Below are positions 43,225-50,309 of a stretch of 61,870 nucleotides of DNA, piece after piece; position 1 is the first letter of the stretch, and each line of letters begins with the position of its first letter. The stretch comes from Kiritimatiellia bacterium (GTDB taxonomy: Bacteria; Verrucomicrobiota; Kiritimatiellia; JAAZAB01). Made by a program: the position numbers and the translations under genes. Below the pieces are notes generated by a model, which saw only the letters and a list, made by a program, of their open reading frames with translations, did no database searches and was not told the DNA's origin. The DNA is taken from contig JAQUQV010000005.1 in the NCBI GenBank assembly GCA_028715905.1, forward strand, positions 1 to 61,870. Reading direction: 5' to 3'.

Positions 43225-44316
43225 CTACCGCCGCGCCGTGCCCTCTTTGTAAAAAGGAAGCTTGACGATTTCCGCCTGCAGTTTCCGGCCGCGCGCGATT
43301 ATGTCCAGTTTCCGGCCGATGACGGCGGCCGGCCGCCGGACATAACCGAGCGCGACGGCCACGTTAAGGCTTGGGGAAAACAACCCGCTGGTGACTTTGC
43401 CCGCCTCGCGGCCGTCTTCCAGGATAAGGTCGTCCGCCCGCGCCGCCATTCTGCCCTCCAGCCGCAGGCCCACAAGTTTCCCGGCGGCTGGGTTTTCAAG
43501 ATCGCGCAGGACGGCTTCTTTGCCGGTGAAGTTCTTGTTCAGGTCAATGAACCTGCCGCGCGCGGCGCCGGCCGGAGTGGTTTTACGGCTCAGTTCATGG
43601 CCGTAGAGCGAAAAGCCCATCTCAACGCGCAGGGTGTCGCGCGCGCCGAGTCCGGCCGGCAGGATAACGCCGGGCGCAATCAGCTTTTTCCAAAAAGCCG
43701 CCGCCCGGTCTGCGGGGAAATACAGTTCGTAGCCGAACTCGCCCGTGTAACCCGTGCGGCTGAGCAGTCCGGCGGCGCCGGCGATTTCAATCGCGCAGAA
43801 ATGAAAATATTCAAGGTCCGGCAGTTTGCGCCCCAGAGCGCTTTCCACGGCCTCCCGCGCTCCCGGCCCCTGGATGTCCAGTTTGGCGGTCGCGGCGGAC
43901 AAGTCGCTGAAAACGGTCGTCGGGGAAAGACGGCTTTTTATCCAGACCGCGTCGGCCGCGGCGGTGGCGGCATTGACCACCAGCCAGAATTTTCCGCCGC
44001 CGAACCGGTAGCAGATCAGATCATCCAGCGTTCCGCCGTCTTCGGCCAGAAGGTACCCGTAAGCGCAGGCGCCCTCCGCGATTGCCGCGACGGACTGGGT
44101 CAGGAGTTTTTCAAGGTCAGCTTCGGCGGAAGGGCCGCTGACCTCAAATTCGCCCATATGGCAGATGTCAAAGATGGAAACTTTTTCGCGGGTATGAAGA
44201 TGTTCGGGGATTATGCCGCGGTAGAGCAGGGGCATTTCCCAGCCGGCAAACGGCACCATGCGCGCGGCCAGGCGGAGATGTTCTTCGTATAATGGAGTTC
44301 GTAGCTTTTCCGGCAT
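43225..44316 (-). CDS. gcvT: Aminomethyltransferase (T-protein)
   Basis: Start at the ATG at 44316 (MPEKLRTPLYEEH); a start at 44343 lacks support. The 363-residue protein has the GcvT order: PLYEEHLRLAARMVPFAGWEMPLLY, ICHMGEFEVSG, GACAYGYLLAEDGGTLDDLI, SRTGYTGEFGYELYFP, GARDTLRVEMGFSLYGHE, and the C-terminal barrel GKVTSGLFSPSLNVAVALGYV. It transfers the one-carbon unit from GcvH to tetrahydrofolate. It has its own promoter (TTGACA...TATCAT). Confidence 0.96.
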   Translation of the reverse strand: MPEKLRTPLYEEHLRLAARMVPFAGWEMPLLYRGIIPEHLHTREKVSIFDICHMGEFEVSGPSAEADLEKLLTQSVAAIAEGACAYGYLLAEDGGTLDDLICYRFGGGKFWLVVNAATAAADAVWIKSRLSPTTVFSDLSAATAKLDIQGPGAREAVESALGRKLPDLEYFHFCAIEIAGAAGLLSRTGYTGEFGYELYFPADRAAAFWKKLIAPGVILPAGLGARDTLRVEMGFSLYGHELSRKTTPAGAARGRFIDLNKNFTGKEAVLRDLENPAAGKLVGLRLEGRMAARADDLILEDGREAGKVTSGLFSPSLNVAVALGYVRRPAAVIGRKLDIIARGRKLQAEIVKLPFYKEGTARR

Positions 44317-44343
44317 AAAAATAAGATGTCGTGTAATGCCCAA

Positions 44344-44371
44344 ATGATAAAAAATAACCGGGCCATGTCAA
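44344..44371 (-). promoter_or_regulatory. Promoter of the gcvT-gcvPA-gcvPB-recJ run
   Basis: TTGACA (44371-44366) and TATCAT (44349-44344) are 16 bp apart on the minus strand; the second has one mismatch. The start site falls near 44337 and the leader is about 20 nt. No glycine-riboswitch folding was seen between the promoter and the gene. Confidence 0.6.
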
Positions 44372-44394
44372 ATACTATTCTTGCCGCTCCGCTA

Positions 44395-44658
44395 TCAGTT
44401 ATCAGTTCCCGACTCCTTTCCTGCCTCCGCGGTAAACGGCTCGGCCTCTATTTTATCGCCTTTTTTGACCATGATCTCAATCTTTTTCTCAACCTCGTTC
44501 AACCTGGCGGAGCAGAATGAAATCAGGCGCATGCCTTTTTCGTATTGCTCCATCATTTTTTCAAGGGAGAGCGACCCGCTTTCCATGTTCTGCACGATTT
44601 CCTCCAACTGCGCGAGGGACTTGTCAAAACTCAATTCTTTTTCGGTTTTTTTGCTCAT
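44395..44658 (-). CDS. xseB: Exodeoxyribonuclease VII small subunit
   Basis: 87 residues with the XseB pattern: LSFDKSLAQLEEIVQNMESG, SLSLEKMMEQYEKGMRLISF, CSARLNEVEKKIEIM. It lies 38 bp after xseA. Six copies bind one XseA catalytic chain in the known complex, which degrades single-stranded DNA to acid-insoluble oligonucleotides. The C-terminal 20 residues are acidic and non-conserved. Confidence 0.95.
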   Translation of the reverse strand: MSKKTEKELSFDKSLAQLEEIVQNMESGSLSLEKMMEQYEKGMRLISFCSARLNEVEKKIEIMVKKGDKIEAEPFTAEAGKESGTDN

Positions 44659-44696
44659 TATTTTACCTCTCTACCTCTCATTGTTTGCGCGCAATG

Positions 44697-45989
44697 TCAA
44701 TCATCCGGGTTGGATCCATCCAAACGGCAGGCGGCGACGTCGGATTCCACGATTCCCCCGGCCAGACGCGTGGTGAGCCTTTCGCCGGGGCGCGTTTGCG
44801 CGGCCGATTTCAGGATGCGTCCGTTTGGCAGGCAGGTTATGCTGTAGCCCCGCTCAAGCACGGCGAGCGGGTTCATGCTTTTCATCAGGGTTTCTAGGCG
44901 CTGCAAGCCGGCTTTGCGCGCCCGGGCCAGGTCAACGGCGGCATGGCCGAGGCGCAGATTGAATTCATCCACGGTCTGCAGTTTTTCCCGCAAAGTGTTC
45001 CGCAGGGCGTGCTCAAGCCGGCTGGCGATATGGGCCAGCCGTTCATGCATTTGCCGGGCGATATTGCCTGGTTCGCGGAACACGTAACTGTTTCCGGCGG
45101 CGGAGAGCCTGGCCCTGAGAATCTGCGCGTGTTCGCGCGCGGTTCGCTGAAGGCGGCGGGAAAGGTTGTCCAGGGCGGCCTCAAAATCCGCCTTGCGTCC
45201 GATCACCAGTTCGGCCGCGGCCGACGGGGTGGGCGCCCGCAAATCGGCGGCAAAATCGCAAATGGTGAAATCGGTTTCGTGTCCGACCGCCGAAATGACC
45301 GGGATGGATGAACGCGCCACAGCCCGCGCCGTCATTTCCTCGTTGAATGCCCGGAGGTCCTCCAGGCTTCCCCCGCCGCGTCCGACTATGAGGACGTCCA
45401 TCTCGCCCTGCGCGTTGAAAAAGTCAATCGCCGCCGCGATTTCGGCGGCGGCCCCTTCGCCCTGCACCCGGACCGGGAAAAGCGCGACATGCAGGTTGGA
45501 AAACCGGCGCGCGATGATGTTCAGAATGTCATGAATGGCCGCCCCGGAGGGGGAGGTTACGACGCCGATATGCCGGGGCAGGAGCGGAATTGGTTTTTTG
45601 CGGCTTTGGTCAAAAAGTCCCTCGCCGGCGAGTTTTTTCTTCAGCGCTTCAAACGCGGCCTGGAGCGCGCCGTCCCCGGCCGGTTCCGCGCGGCGGGCAA
45701 TGATCTGGTATTGCCCGCTTTTTTCATAAACGCTGATCCGGCCGAAAAGCCGGGCCTGTATGCCGTCCTTCAATTCGCACCTGGCCTCCGCCTGGCTGCC
45801 GCGGAACATGACGGCGGCGACTTGCGAATTTTCGTCCTTGAGCGTGAAATACCAGTGGCCGGAGGCCGGCCGGCGCAGGTTGGAAATCTCGCCTTCCACC
45901 CACAATTCGCCGACTTCGTTTTCAAGGATGATTTTAATGAGGCGCGTCAGTTCGGCCACCCGGTATATTTTGCGTTTATCGGCGTTCAT
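44697..45989 (-). CDS. xseA: Exodeoxyribonuclease VII large subunit
   Basis: Start at the ATG at 45989 (MNADKRKIYRVAEL); upstream codons are not conserved. The 430-residue enzyme has an N-terminal OB fold (VWEVEGEISN-like LWVEGEISNLRR, GHWYFTLKDENSQVAAVMF), the catalytic core with VVTSPSGAAIHDILNII, FPVRVQGEGAAAEI, LIVGRGGGSLEDLRAFNEE, PVISAVGHETDFTICDFAAD and a helical tail that ends in LERGYSI. With xseB it forms the complete complex. Confidence 0.95.
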   Translation of the reverse strand: MNADKRKIYRVAELTRLIKIILENEVGELWVEGEISNLRRPASGHWYFTLKDENSQVAAVMFRGSQAEARCELKDGIQARLFGRISVYEKSGQYQIIARRAEPAGDGALQAAFEALKKKLAGEGLFDQSRKKPIPLLPRHIGVVTSPSGAAIHDILNIIARRFSNLHVALFPVRVQGEGAAAEIAAAIDFFNAQGEMDVLIVGRGGGSLEDLRAFNEEMTARAVARSSIPVISAVGHETDFTICDFAADLRAPTPSAAAELVIGRKADFEAALDNLSRRLQRTAREHAQILRARLSAAGNSYVFREPGNIARQMHERLAHIASRLEHALRNTLREKLQTVDEFNLRLGHAAVDLARARKAGLQRLETLMKSMNPLAVLERGYSITCLPNGRILKSAAQTRPGERLTTRLAGGIVESDVAACRLDGSNPDD

Positions 45990-46020
45990 ATTTCCATTCA
46001 GGCGCAAAACCAGGTGAGTC

Positions 46021-46130
46021 AGTTGCAAAACTCCAGGAAAAATCGGCTCGTCGGGGCGAGCCTCCTACATTTCTCAGGAAAATCAAGATTGTAGGAGCGC
46101 CACACCGCTGGCGCGATGATTTTTGCAATT
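46021..46130. repeat. REP/BIME-like element downstream of rny
   Basis: Two hairpins face each other: GGCTCG-TCGGGG-CGAGCC (46045-46062) followed by CTCCTACA, and TGTAGGAG then GCGCCA-CACCGC-TGGCGC (46097-46114). Both have the same TGTAGGAG head on opposite strands, as in bacterial interspersed mosaic elements. The flanks AGTTGCAAAA (46021-46030) and TTTTGCAATT (46121-46130) form an outer inverted repeat. It lies between rny and xseA, and could stabilise or separate their transcripts. Confidence 0.65.
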
Positions 46131-46170
46131 AACTCATGTATCAGATGTTTTCAGCCTTTGTGCCTTTCTT

Positions 46171-47727
46171 TCACCGCGCGTATTCAATGAATCGTTTTTC
46201 GCGGATAACGGTTACTTTTATTTGTCCCGGATATTGGAGGTCCTGTTCAATTTTTTTGCTGATATCGCGCGCCAGATGCATGGCGGCGGCATCATCAATC
46301 TTTTCCGGAATGACGAGCACGCGCACTTCGCGGCCGGCCTGGATGGCATAGCTTTTTTCAACGCCGTCAAACCCGGCGGCGACGGCCTCAAGCTGTTCCA
46401 GCCGTTTCACGTAGTTCAGAGTGGTCTCGGAGCGCGCGCCTGGCCGGGCCGCGGATATTGCGTCGGCGGCCGAGCAGAGGTGGGCATAGATGCTTTCCGG
46501 AGCGACGTCGTTGTGGTGCGCCGCCACCGCGTTTAAGAGGGTCTGCTGTTCGTTATGGCGGCGGAGGAAGTCGGCGCCGATGACGGCATGATTGCCTTCA
46601 ACCTCGCTGTCCAGCGCTTTGCCGATGTCATGGAGCAGTCCAATTCTTTTGGCGAGCGCAATATCCAGCCCGAGTTCGCCGGCCATGATGCCCATGATGT
46701 TGGCGACTTCAATGGAATGGATCAGGACGTTTTGAGAATAACTGCTGCGGAATTTAAGCCGTCCGATGGCGCGGACCAGTTCGGGGTTCAAGCCCTGCAG
46801 CCCCGCCGCGAAAACCGCCTCTTCGCCCGCGGAACGGATGGTTTCGTCCATTTCCTCCCTGACCTTGGCGACCACTTCCTCAATGCGGGCCGGGTGGATG
46901 CGGCCGTCGGCGATCAGTTTTTCAAGCGACTGCCTGGCTATTTCGCGCCGGAGGGGATCAAAGGCGGAAATCACGACGGTTTCCGGCGCGTCATCCACGA
47001 GCAGGTCAACTCCGGTGGTTGATTCCAGCGCGCGGATATTGCGTCCTTCGCGGCCGATGATTCTGCCCTTCATATCCTCGCTCGGCAGGTTGACGGTGCT
47101 GGTCATAATCTCGCTGGCATGTCCCGATCCGTAGCGTTGAATGGCCATGGCGATGATTTTTTTGGACTCGCGTTCGGCGGATTCCTTGGCCTCCTCCTGC
47201 AGACGGCGGATCAGCATGCCGGTTTCGCTGCGGATTTCCTCCTCGGTGCGCGCGATCAACTTATGGCGCGCTTCTTCCTGGGTCATGCCCGCGATTCGTT
47301 GAAGTTTTTCGCGCTCGTTTTTGACCAGGGCGGCATATTCCTCGCGTTGCTTGCCGATTTCCGTTTCTTTTTTTTCTATTTCCGCCTGTTTTTCCTCAAT
47401 GTTCTGGTATTTCTTGTCAATCATGGCCACTTTCCGGTCCAGATTGAGCTCGCGCTGCGCCACCCGTTCTTCAACGGCGGCCATTTCCTGGCGGCGGAGT
47501 TTTATTTCGCTTTCAAATTCATCCCGGACTTTCAGCATAACCGCCTTCGCCTGCAGGTCGGCCTGCTGGCGAATGGAATCGGCATCGCGCCGGGCGTTTT
47601 CCAGTAAATGTTTTGCCTCGTGTTCCGCCGCTTTGGCCGTATAACGGCCGATAATAAAACGCAGGTAATAACCCAGGGTTGCCGCCAGCAACACCACTAA
47701 TGCGCCCATCCACCATTCTGTCATCAT
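46171..47727 (-). CDS. rny: Ribonuclease Y
   Basis: 518 residues in the RNase Y order: an N-terminal membrane span (WMGALVVLLAATLGYYLRFI), a long coiled coil (about 30-200, rich in E, K, A, R), a KH domain with GRIIGREGRNIRALESTTGV, and the HD domain with LLHDIGKALDSEVEGNHAVIG. It starts mRNA decay at the inner membrane. The end carries the family HIKVTVIREKR-like KVTVIREKRFIEYAR. The start lies about 150 bp downstream of the 5-formyl-THF cyclo-ligase stop. Confidence 0.96.
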   Translation of the reverse strand: MMTEWWMGALVVLLAATLGYYLRFIIGRYTAKAAEHEAKHLLENARRDADSIRQQADLQAKAVMLKVRDEFESEIKLRRQEMAAVEERVAQRELNLDRKVAMIDKKYQNIEEKQAEIEKKETEIGKQREEYAALVKNEREKLQRIAGMTQEEARHKLIARTEEEIRSETGMLIRRLQEEAKESAERESKKIIAMAIQRYGSGHASEIMTSTVNLPSEDMKGRIIGREGRNIRALESTTGVDLLVDDAPETVVISAFDPLRREIARQSLEKLIADGRIHPARIEEVVAKVREEMDETIRSAGEEAVFAAGLQGLNPELVRAIGRLKFRSSYSQNVLIHSIEVANIMGIMAGELGLDIALAKRIGLLHDIGKALDSEVEGNHAVIGADFLRRHNEQQTLLNAVAAHHNDVAPESIYAHLCSAADAISAARPGARSETTLNYVKRLEQLEAVAAGFDGVEKSYAIQAGREVRVLVIPEKIDDAAAMHLARDISKKIEQDLQYPGQIKVTVIREKRFIEYAR

Positions 47728-47874
47728 GTTTACCTCTGTTCTATAGTTTTGTGTTTACTCATGTAAATGGTCCTGGCCCGCATTCATGCCATTCAATCCG
47801 GCCCCGGCGGGGGCGGGCTTCCTTTTTTTGCGCGCGTGTTTCCGGAAAAGACGATGATTTTCCGTCTTTATTCT

Positions 47875-48471
47875 TCACTCGCCGGCCGCTTGGCCGCCGC
47901 GGCCGCAACAACGATATATTTTAGATTCCGTGACGACCATATCCATCCGCACATCCCCGGGGCGCAGGGACAGGCGGCCGTATATTTGAAAATCAAAGGC
48001 CAGGCCGATTTTACAGGCCGGGCGGAACTGGGGCTGGAGGAGGAGATTGTCGTAATATCCGCCGCCGTGCCCGAGGCGTCCGCCCCGGCAGTCAAAGGCC
48101 AGTCCCGGCACGAAAACCAGGTCTATTTGCGCATCCCCGATCCATTTCGGCTTCAGCGGTTCGTGGATTTTAAAACGGCCCGGGCGGGTCTTGTCATTGT
48201 CCTCCAGGAGGGCGGGGGCATATTGCCGCAGGGGTTTGGAAAAAGCGGGCACAAAAAGCGTTTTATTTTCCGCCCGGCATTTTTTTATGATGGCGCCGGT
48301 CTGGATTTCCGCCGGCGCGGCCAGGTAACAACAGGTGTTTTTTGCCCGGCGCCATTCGGGGAGGGCCAGGGCCAGTTTTTGCGCGGCCGCGCTGGCGGTT
48401 TCAATGAAGACTTCGTCCAGCTCCTGCCGCGCGGCGCGGATCTCCGCTCTGATTCTCTGTCTTTCGTCCAT
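47875..48471 (-). CDS. 5-formyltetrahydrofolate cyclo-ligase
   Basis: 198 residues, the MTHFS/YgfA family. MDERQRIRAEIRAARQ at the N-terminus, AENKTLFVPAF, DLVFVPGLAFDCRGGRLGHGGGYYD (the ATP- and folate-binding loop G-x-G-x-G-Y-Y-D) and AFDFQIYGRLSL with the DVRMDMVVTE closing strand. It returns 5-formyl-THF to 5,10-methenyl-THF. It follows rarA by 24 bp; rarA in turn follows the 6S-RNA candidate, an arrangement that recalls ssrS-ygfA in proteobacteria. The last ten codons are basic and non-conserved. Confidence 0.93.
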   Translation of the reverse strand: MDERQRIRAEIRAARQELDEVFIETASAAAQKLALALPEWRRAKNTCCYLAAPAEIQTGAIIKKCRAENKTLFVPAFSKPLRQYAPALLEDNDKTRPGRFKIHEPLKPKWIGDAQIDLVFVPGLAFDCRGGRLGHGGGYYDNLLLQPQFRPACKIGLAFDFQIYGRLSLRPGDVRMDMVVTESKIYRCCGRGGQAAGE

Positions 48472-48495
48472 ATGCGTTTGGGCCGGCCGCCGGTT

Positions 48496-49863
48496 TCAGT
48501 TTTCAGGTTTTTTTGCCTGCTGTCCGGCGGCGGCCTGATGTCCGTTGTCTTTTTTATCCGCTGATTTTTTTCGCCAGTAATCCAGCCGTTGCGCGATGGT
48601 GTCCTCGTATCCCTGCCGCGTCGGCTCGTAGTAGACGGCGGCGGAGGGCATATACTCCTGGTCAACAAAATGTCCGTCATAATCGTGGGCGTATTTATAG
48701 CCGGTGTGGCCGAGCCGTTTGGCGCCCTTGTAACCGGAGCCGCGCAGCGGCTTCGGCACGGCGAGGGTCCGGCCTTCCTTGACGTCGGCCAGGGCCTTTT
48801 CAACCGCCAGGTAGGAAGCGTTGCTTTTCGGGGCGCATGCCAGATAGGTTACGGCCTGCGCCAGGATAATGCGCGCTTCCGGCATGCCGATGAATTCCAC
48901 GGCTTCTTTCGCGGAGACGGCGATGTTTAAAGCCCGCGGGTCGGCGTTGCCGATATCTTCGGAAGCGAGTATGATGAGCCGGCGCGCGATGAAACGGGGG
49001 TCTTCGCCGGCATAGAGCATTTTGGCAAGCCAATAGACGGCGGCGTCGGGATCAGAACCGCGCACGCTTTTTATGAAGGCGGAAATGGTGTTGTAATGAC
49101 CGTCGTCGTCCCGGTCGTAAACGACCGCTTTTTTCTGGATGGAGTCTTCCGTGGTCCGGCGGGTGATATGGATGCGCTTGTTTTTTCCGGCGGGAGTGGT
49201 CAAGACCGCGATTTCCAGGGCGTTCAGCGCCCGGCGGGCGTCGCCCTCGCACGCTTTTGCCAGATGGTGCAGGGCGTCGTTATCCAGGTCAACGGGCATG
49301 TTTCCCAAGCCGCGCTCCTCCGTGAGCGCGCGCTGTAACAGCCGGGAGATCGCGCTTTCCGGGAGAGCTTCCAGCTCAAAAATCTGTGAACGGGACGTGA
49401 GCGGGCTGTTGATGAAAAAAAAGGGATTGTGAGTGGTCGCGCCGATCAGAATGATATTGCCTTCTTCCACGTAAGGCAGAAGGATATCCTGCTGGGACTT
49501 GTTGAAGTGATGGATTTCGTCAATGAAAAGAATGGTTTCCGCGCCGTCGCGTTTGCGGCGCTGAAAGGCCGTTTCCAGTATTTCGCGCAGGGCGGCGACG
49601 TTGGCCAGCACGCCGCTGGCTTTTTCAAAGCGCCGGCTGGTTTTCAGGGCAATTACCTCGGCCAGGGAGGTTTTTCCGCAGCCGGGGGGGCCGTAGAGGA
49701 TGATGCTGCCGATCCGGTCGGATTCAATCGCCCGGTGCAAAAGCTTTCCGGGCGCGATCAAGTGTTCCTGGCCGGCGATTTCTTCCAGGGAGCGCGGCCG
49801 CATGCGCGCCGCCAGGGGCGGGTTGGAAGCGGCTTCGTTTTTATTATCAGCGAACAATTCCAT
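48496..49863 (-). CDS. rarA: Replication-associated recombination protein A (RarA/MgsA)
   Basis: Start at the ATG at 49863 (MELFADNKNEAAS). The 455-residue AAA+ ATPase has PLAARMRPRSLEEIAGQEHL, ILYGPPGCGKTSLAE (Walker A), LFIDEIHHFNKSQQDIL (Walker B), LIGATTHNPFFFINSPL (sensor 1), LACEGDARRALNALE, the MgsA tetramer domain with SAFIKSVRGSDPDAAVYWLA and the C-terminal GTGYKYAHDYDGHFVDQEY. It acts at stalled replication forks. The 30 bp before it form the 3' end of a 6S-like RNA, and the first U-run ends 1 nt before its ATG. Confidence 0.95.
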   Translation of the reverse strand: MELFADNKNEAASNPPLAARMRPRSLEEIAGQEHLIAPGKLLHRAIESDRIGSIILYGPPGCGKTSLAEVIALKTSRRFEKASGVLANVAALREILETAFQRRKRDGAETILFIDEIHHFNKSQQDILLPYVEEGNIILIGATTHNPFFFINSPLTSRSQIFELEALPESAISRLLQRALTEERGLGNMPVDLDNDALHHLAKACEGDARRALNALEIAVLTTPAGKNKRIHITRRTTEDSIQKKAVVYDRDDDGHYNTISAFIKSVRGSDPDAAVYWLAKMLYAGEDPRFIARRLIILASEDIGNADPRALNIAVSAKEAVEFIGMPEARIILAQAVTYLACAPKSNASYLAVEKALADVKEGRTLAVPKPLRGSGYKGAKRLGHTGYKYAHDYDGHFVDQEYMPSAAVYYEPTRQGYEDTIAQRLDYWRKKSADKKDNGHQAAAGQQAKKPEN

Positions 49864-49868
49864 AAAAA

Positions 49869-50044
49869 ATACCCCGCCTAACCGTGTCGTAGCCACTCTC
49901 TGTTCCGAACAAACAAGGTGGGTGTTTTAGCAAATGGTTTCCAGTTCCCCGGAGAGGGGCGGCTGGGCGCCATTTGATTCAAACTCCCTTGACTCAATTA
50001 ATGGGTCAGATGGTAGGTCCGAAACCACGTATCAGGCAGGGCAT
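49869..50044 (-). ncRNA. Candidate 6S RNA upstream of rarA
   Basis: The minus strand can fold as a closed long hairpin of about 176 nt. The 5' ATGCCCTGCCTGA pairs with the 3' TTAGGCGGGGTAT over 13 bp (some G-U), then CGTG with CACG. A large internal bubble follows, with a small hairpin TGAC...GTCA on the 5' side. The apical stem is AAATGG / CCATTT, CCAG / CTGG and CCCC-TCTCC-GGGG. This is the 6S layout of closing stem, bubble and apical hairpin, with the known neighbour 5-formyl-THF cyclo-ligase two genes on. TTTTTT follows the 3' stem. It is a structural inference; a covariance search was not possible. Confidence 0.5.
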
Positions 50045-50118
50045 TTTTCAAACGGAGTCTTTTTATTTATCTGTGAAAGAACAGCCTGGAAAACGGCAGC
50101 AGGGCTTTCACAAAAGCT

Positions 50119-50150
50119 GGAAACATTTCTCGTGACGGGAGAATGTTTCC
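50119..50150 (-). terminator. Stem-loop downstream of pheT
   Basis: GGAAACATT and AATGTTTCC (9 bp, extended by CTC/GAG inside) enclose a short loop; on the minus strand it is followed by AGCTTTTG. It lies about 160 bp after pheT and 75 bp before the 6S candidate. The run of T is short, so it may be an intrinsic terminator of pheST or only a folding element. The rest of 50151-50309 shows no gene that I can see. Confidence 0.45.
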
Positions 50151-50309
50151 CGCATTGGTTTTGGCCGCAGATGCCGTTGATTGGCCCGCGGATTTTGCGC
50201 CGATCCAGCATTTCCGCAATCTAATAAAGCAGGTTGCCTGCGCAATCCCGCGCCATAATTCCATATTCTCAAGAAACCAGATGCAAGTGCTCCGTTCATA
50301 CTCTCTGAA

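Noticed and set aside
43045-44292. Long plus-strand open frame opposite gcvT
   Set aside because: Same reason: it mirrors gcvT codon bias and has no recognisable domain.
44317-44394. Possible glycine riboswitch before gcvT
   Set aside because: Only about 20 nt lie between the likely start site and the ATG; tandem glycine aptamers need far more.
47767-47875. Possible 6S RNA directly next to the 5-formyl-THF cyclo-ligase
   Set aside because: The gap has only a short GC hairpin and a 7-bp stem-loop; the better 6S fold is upstream of rarA.
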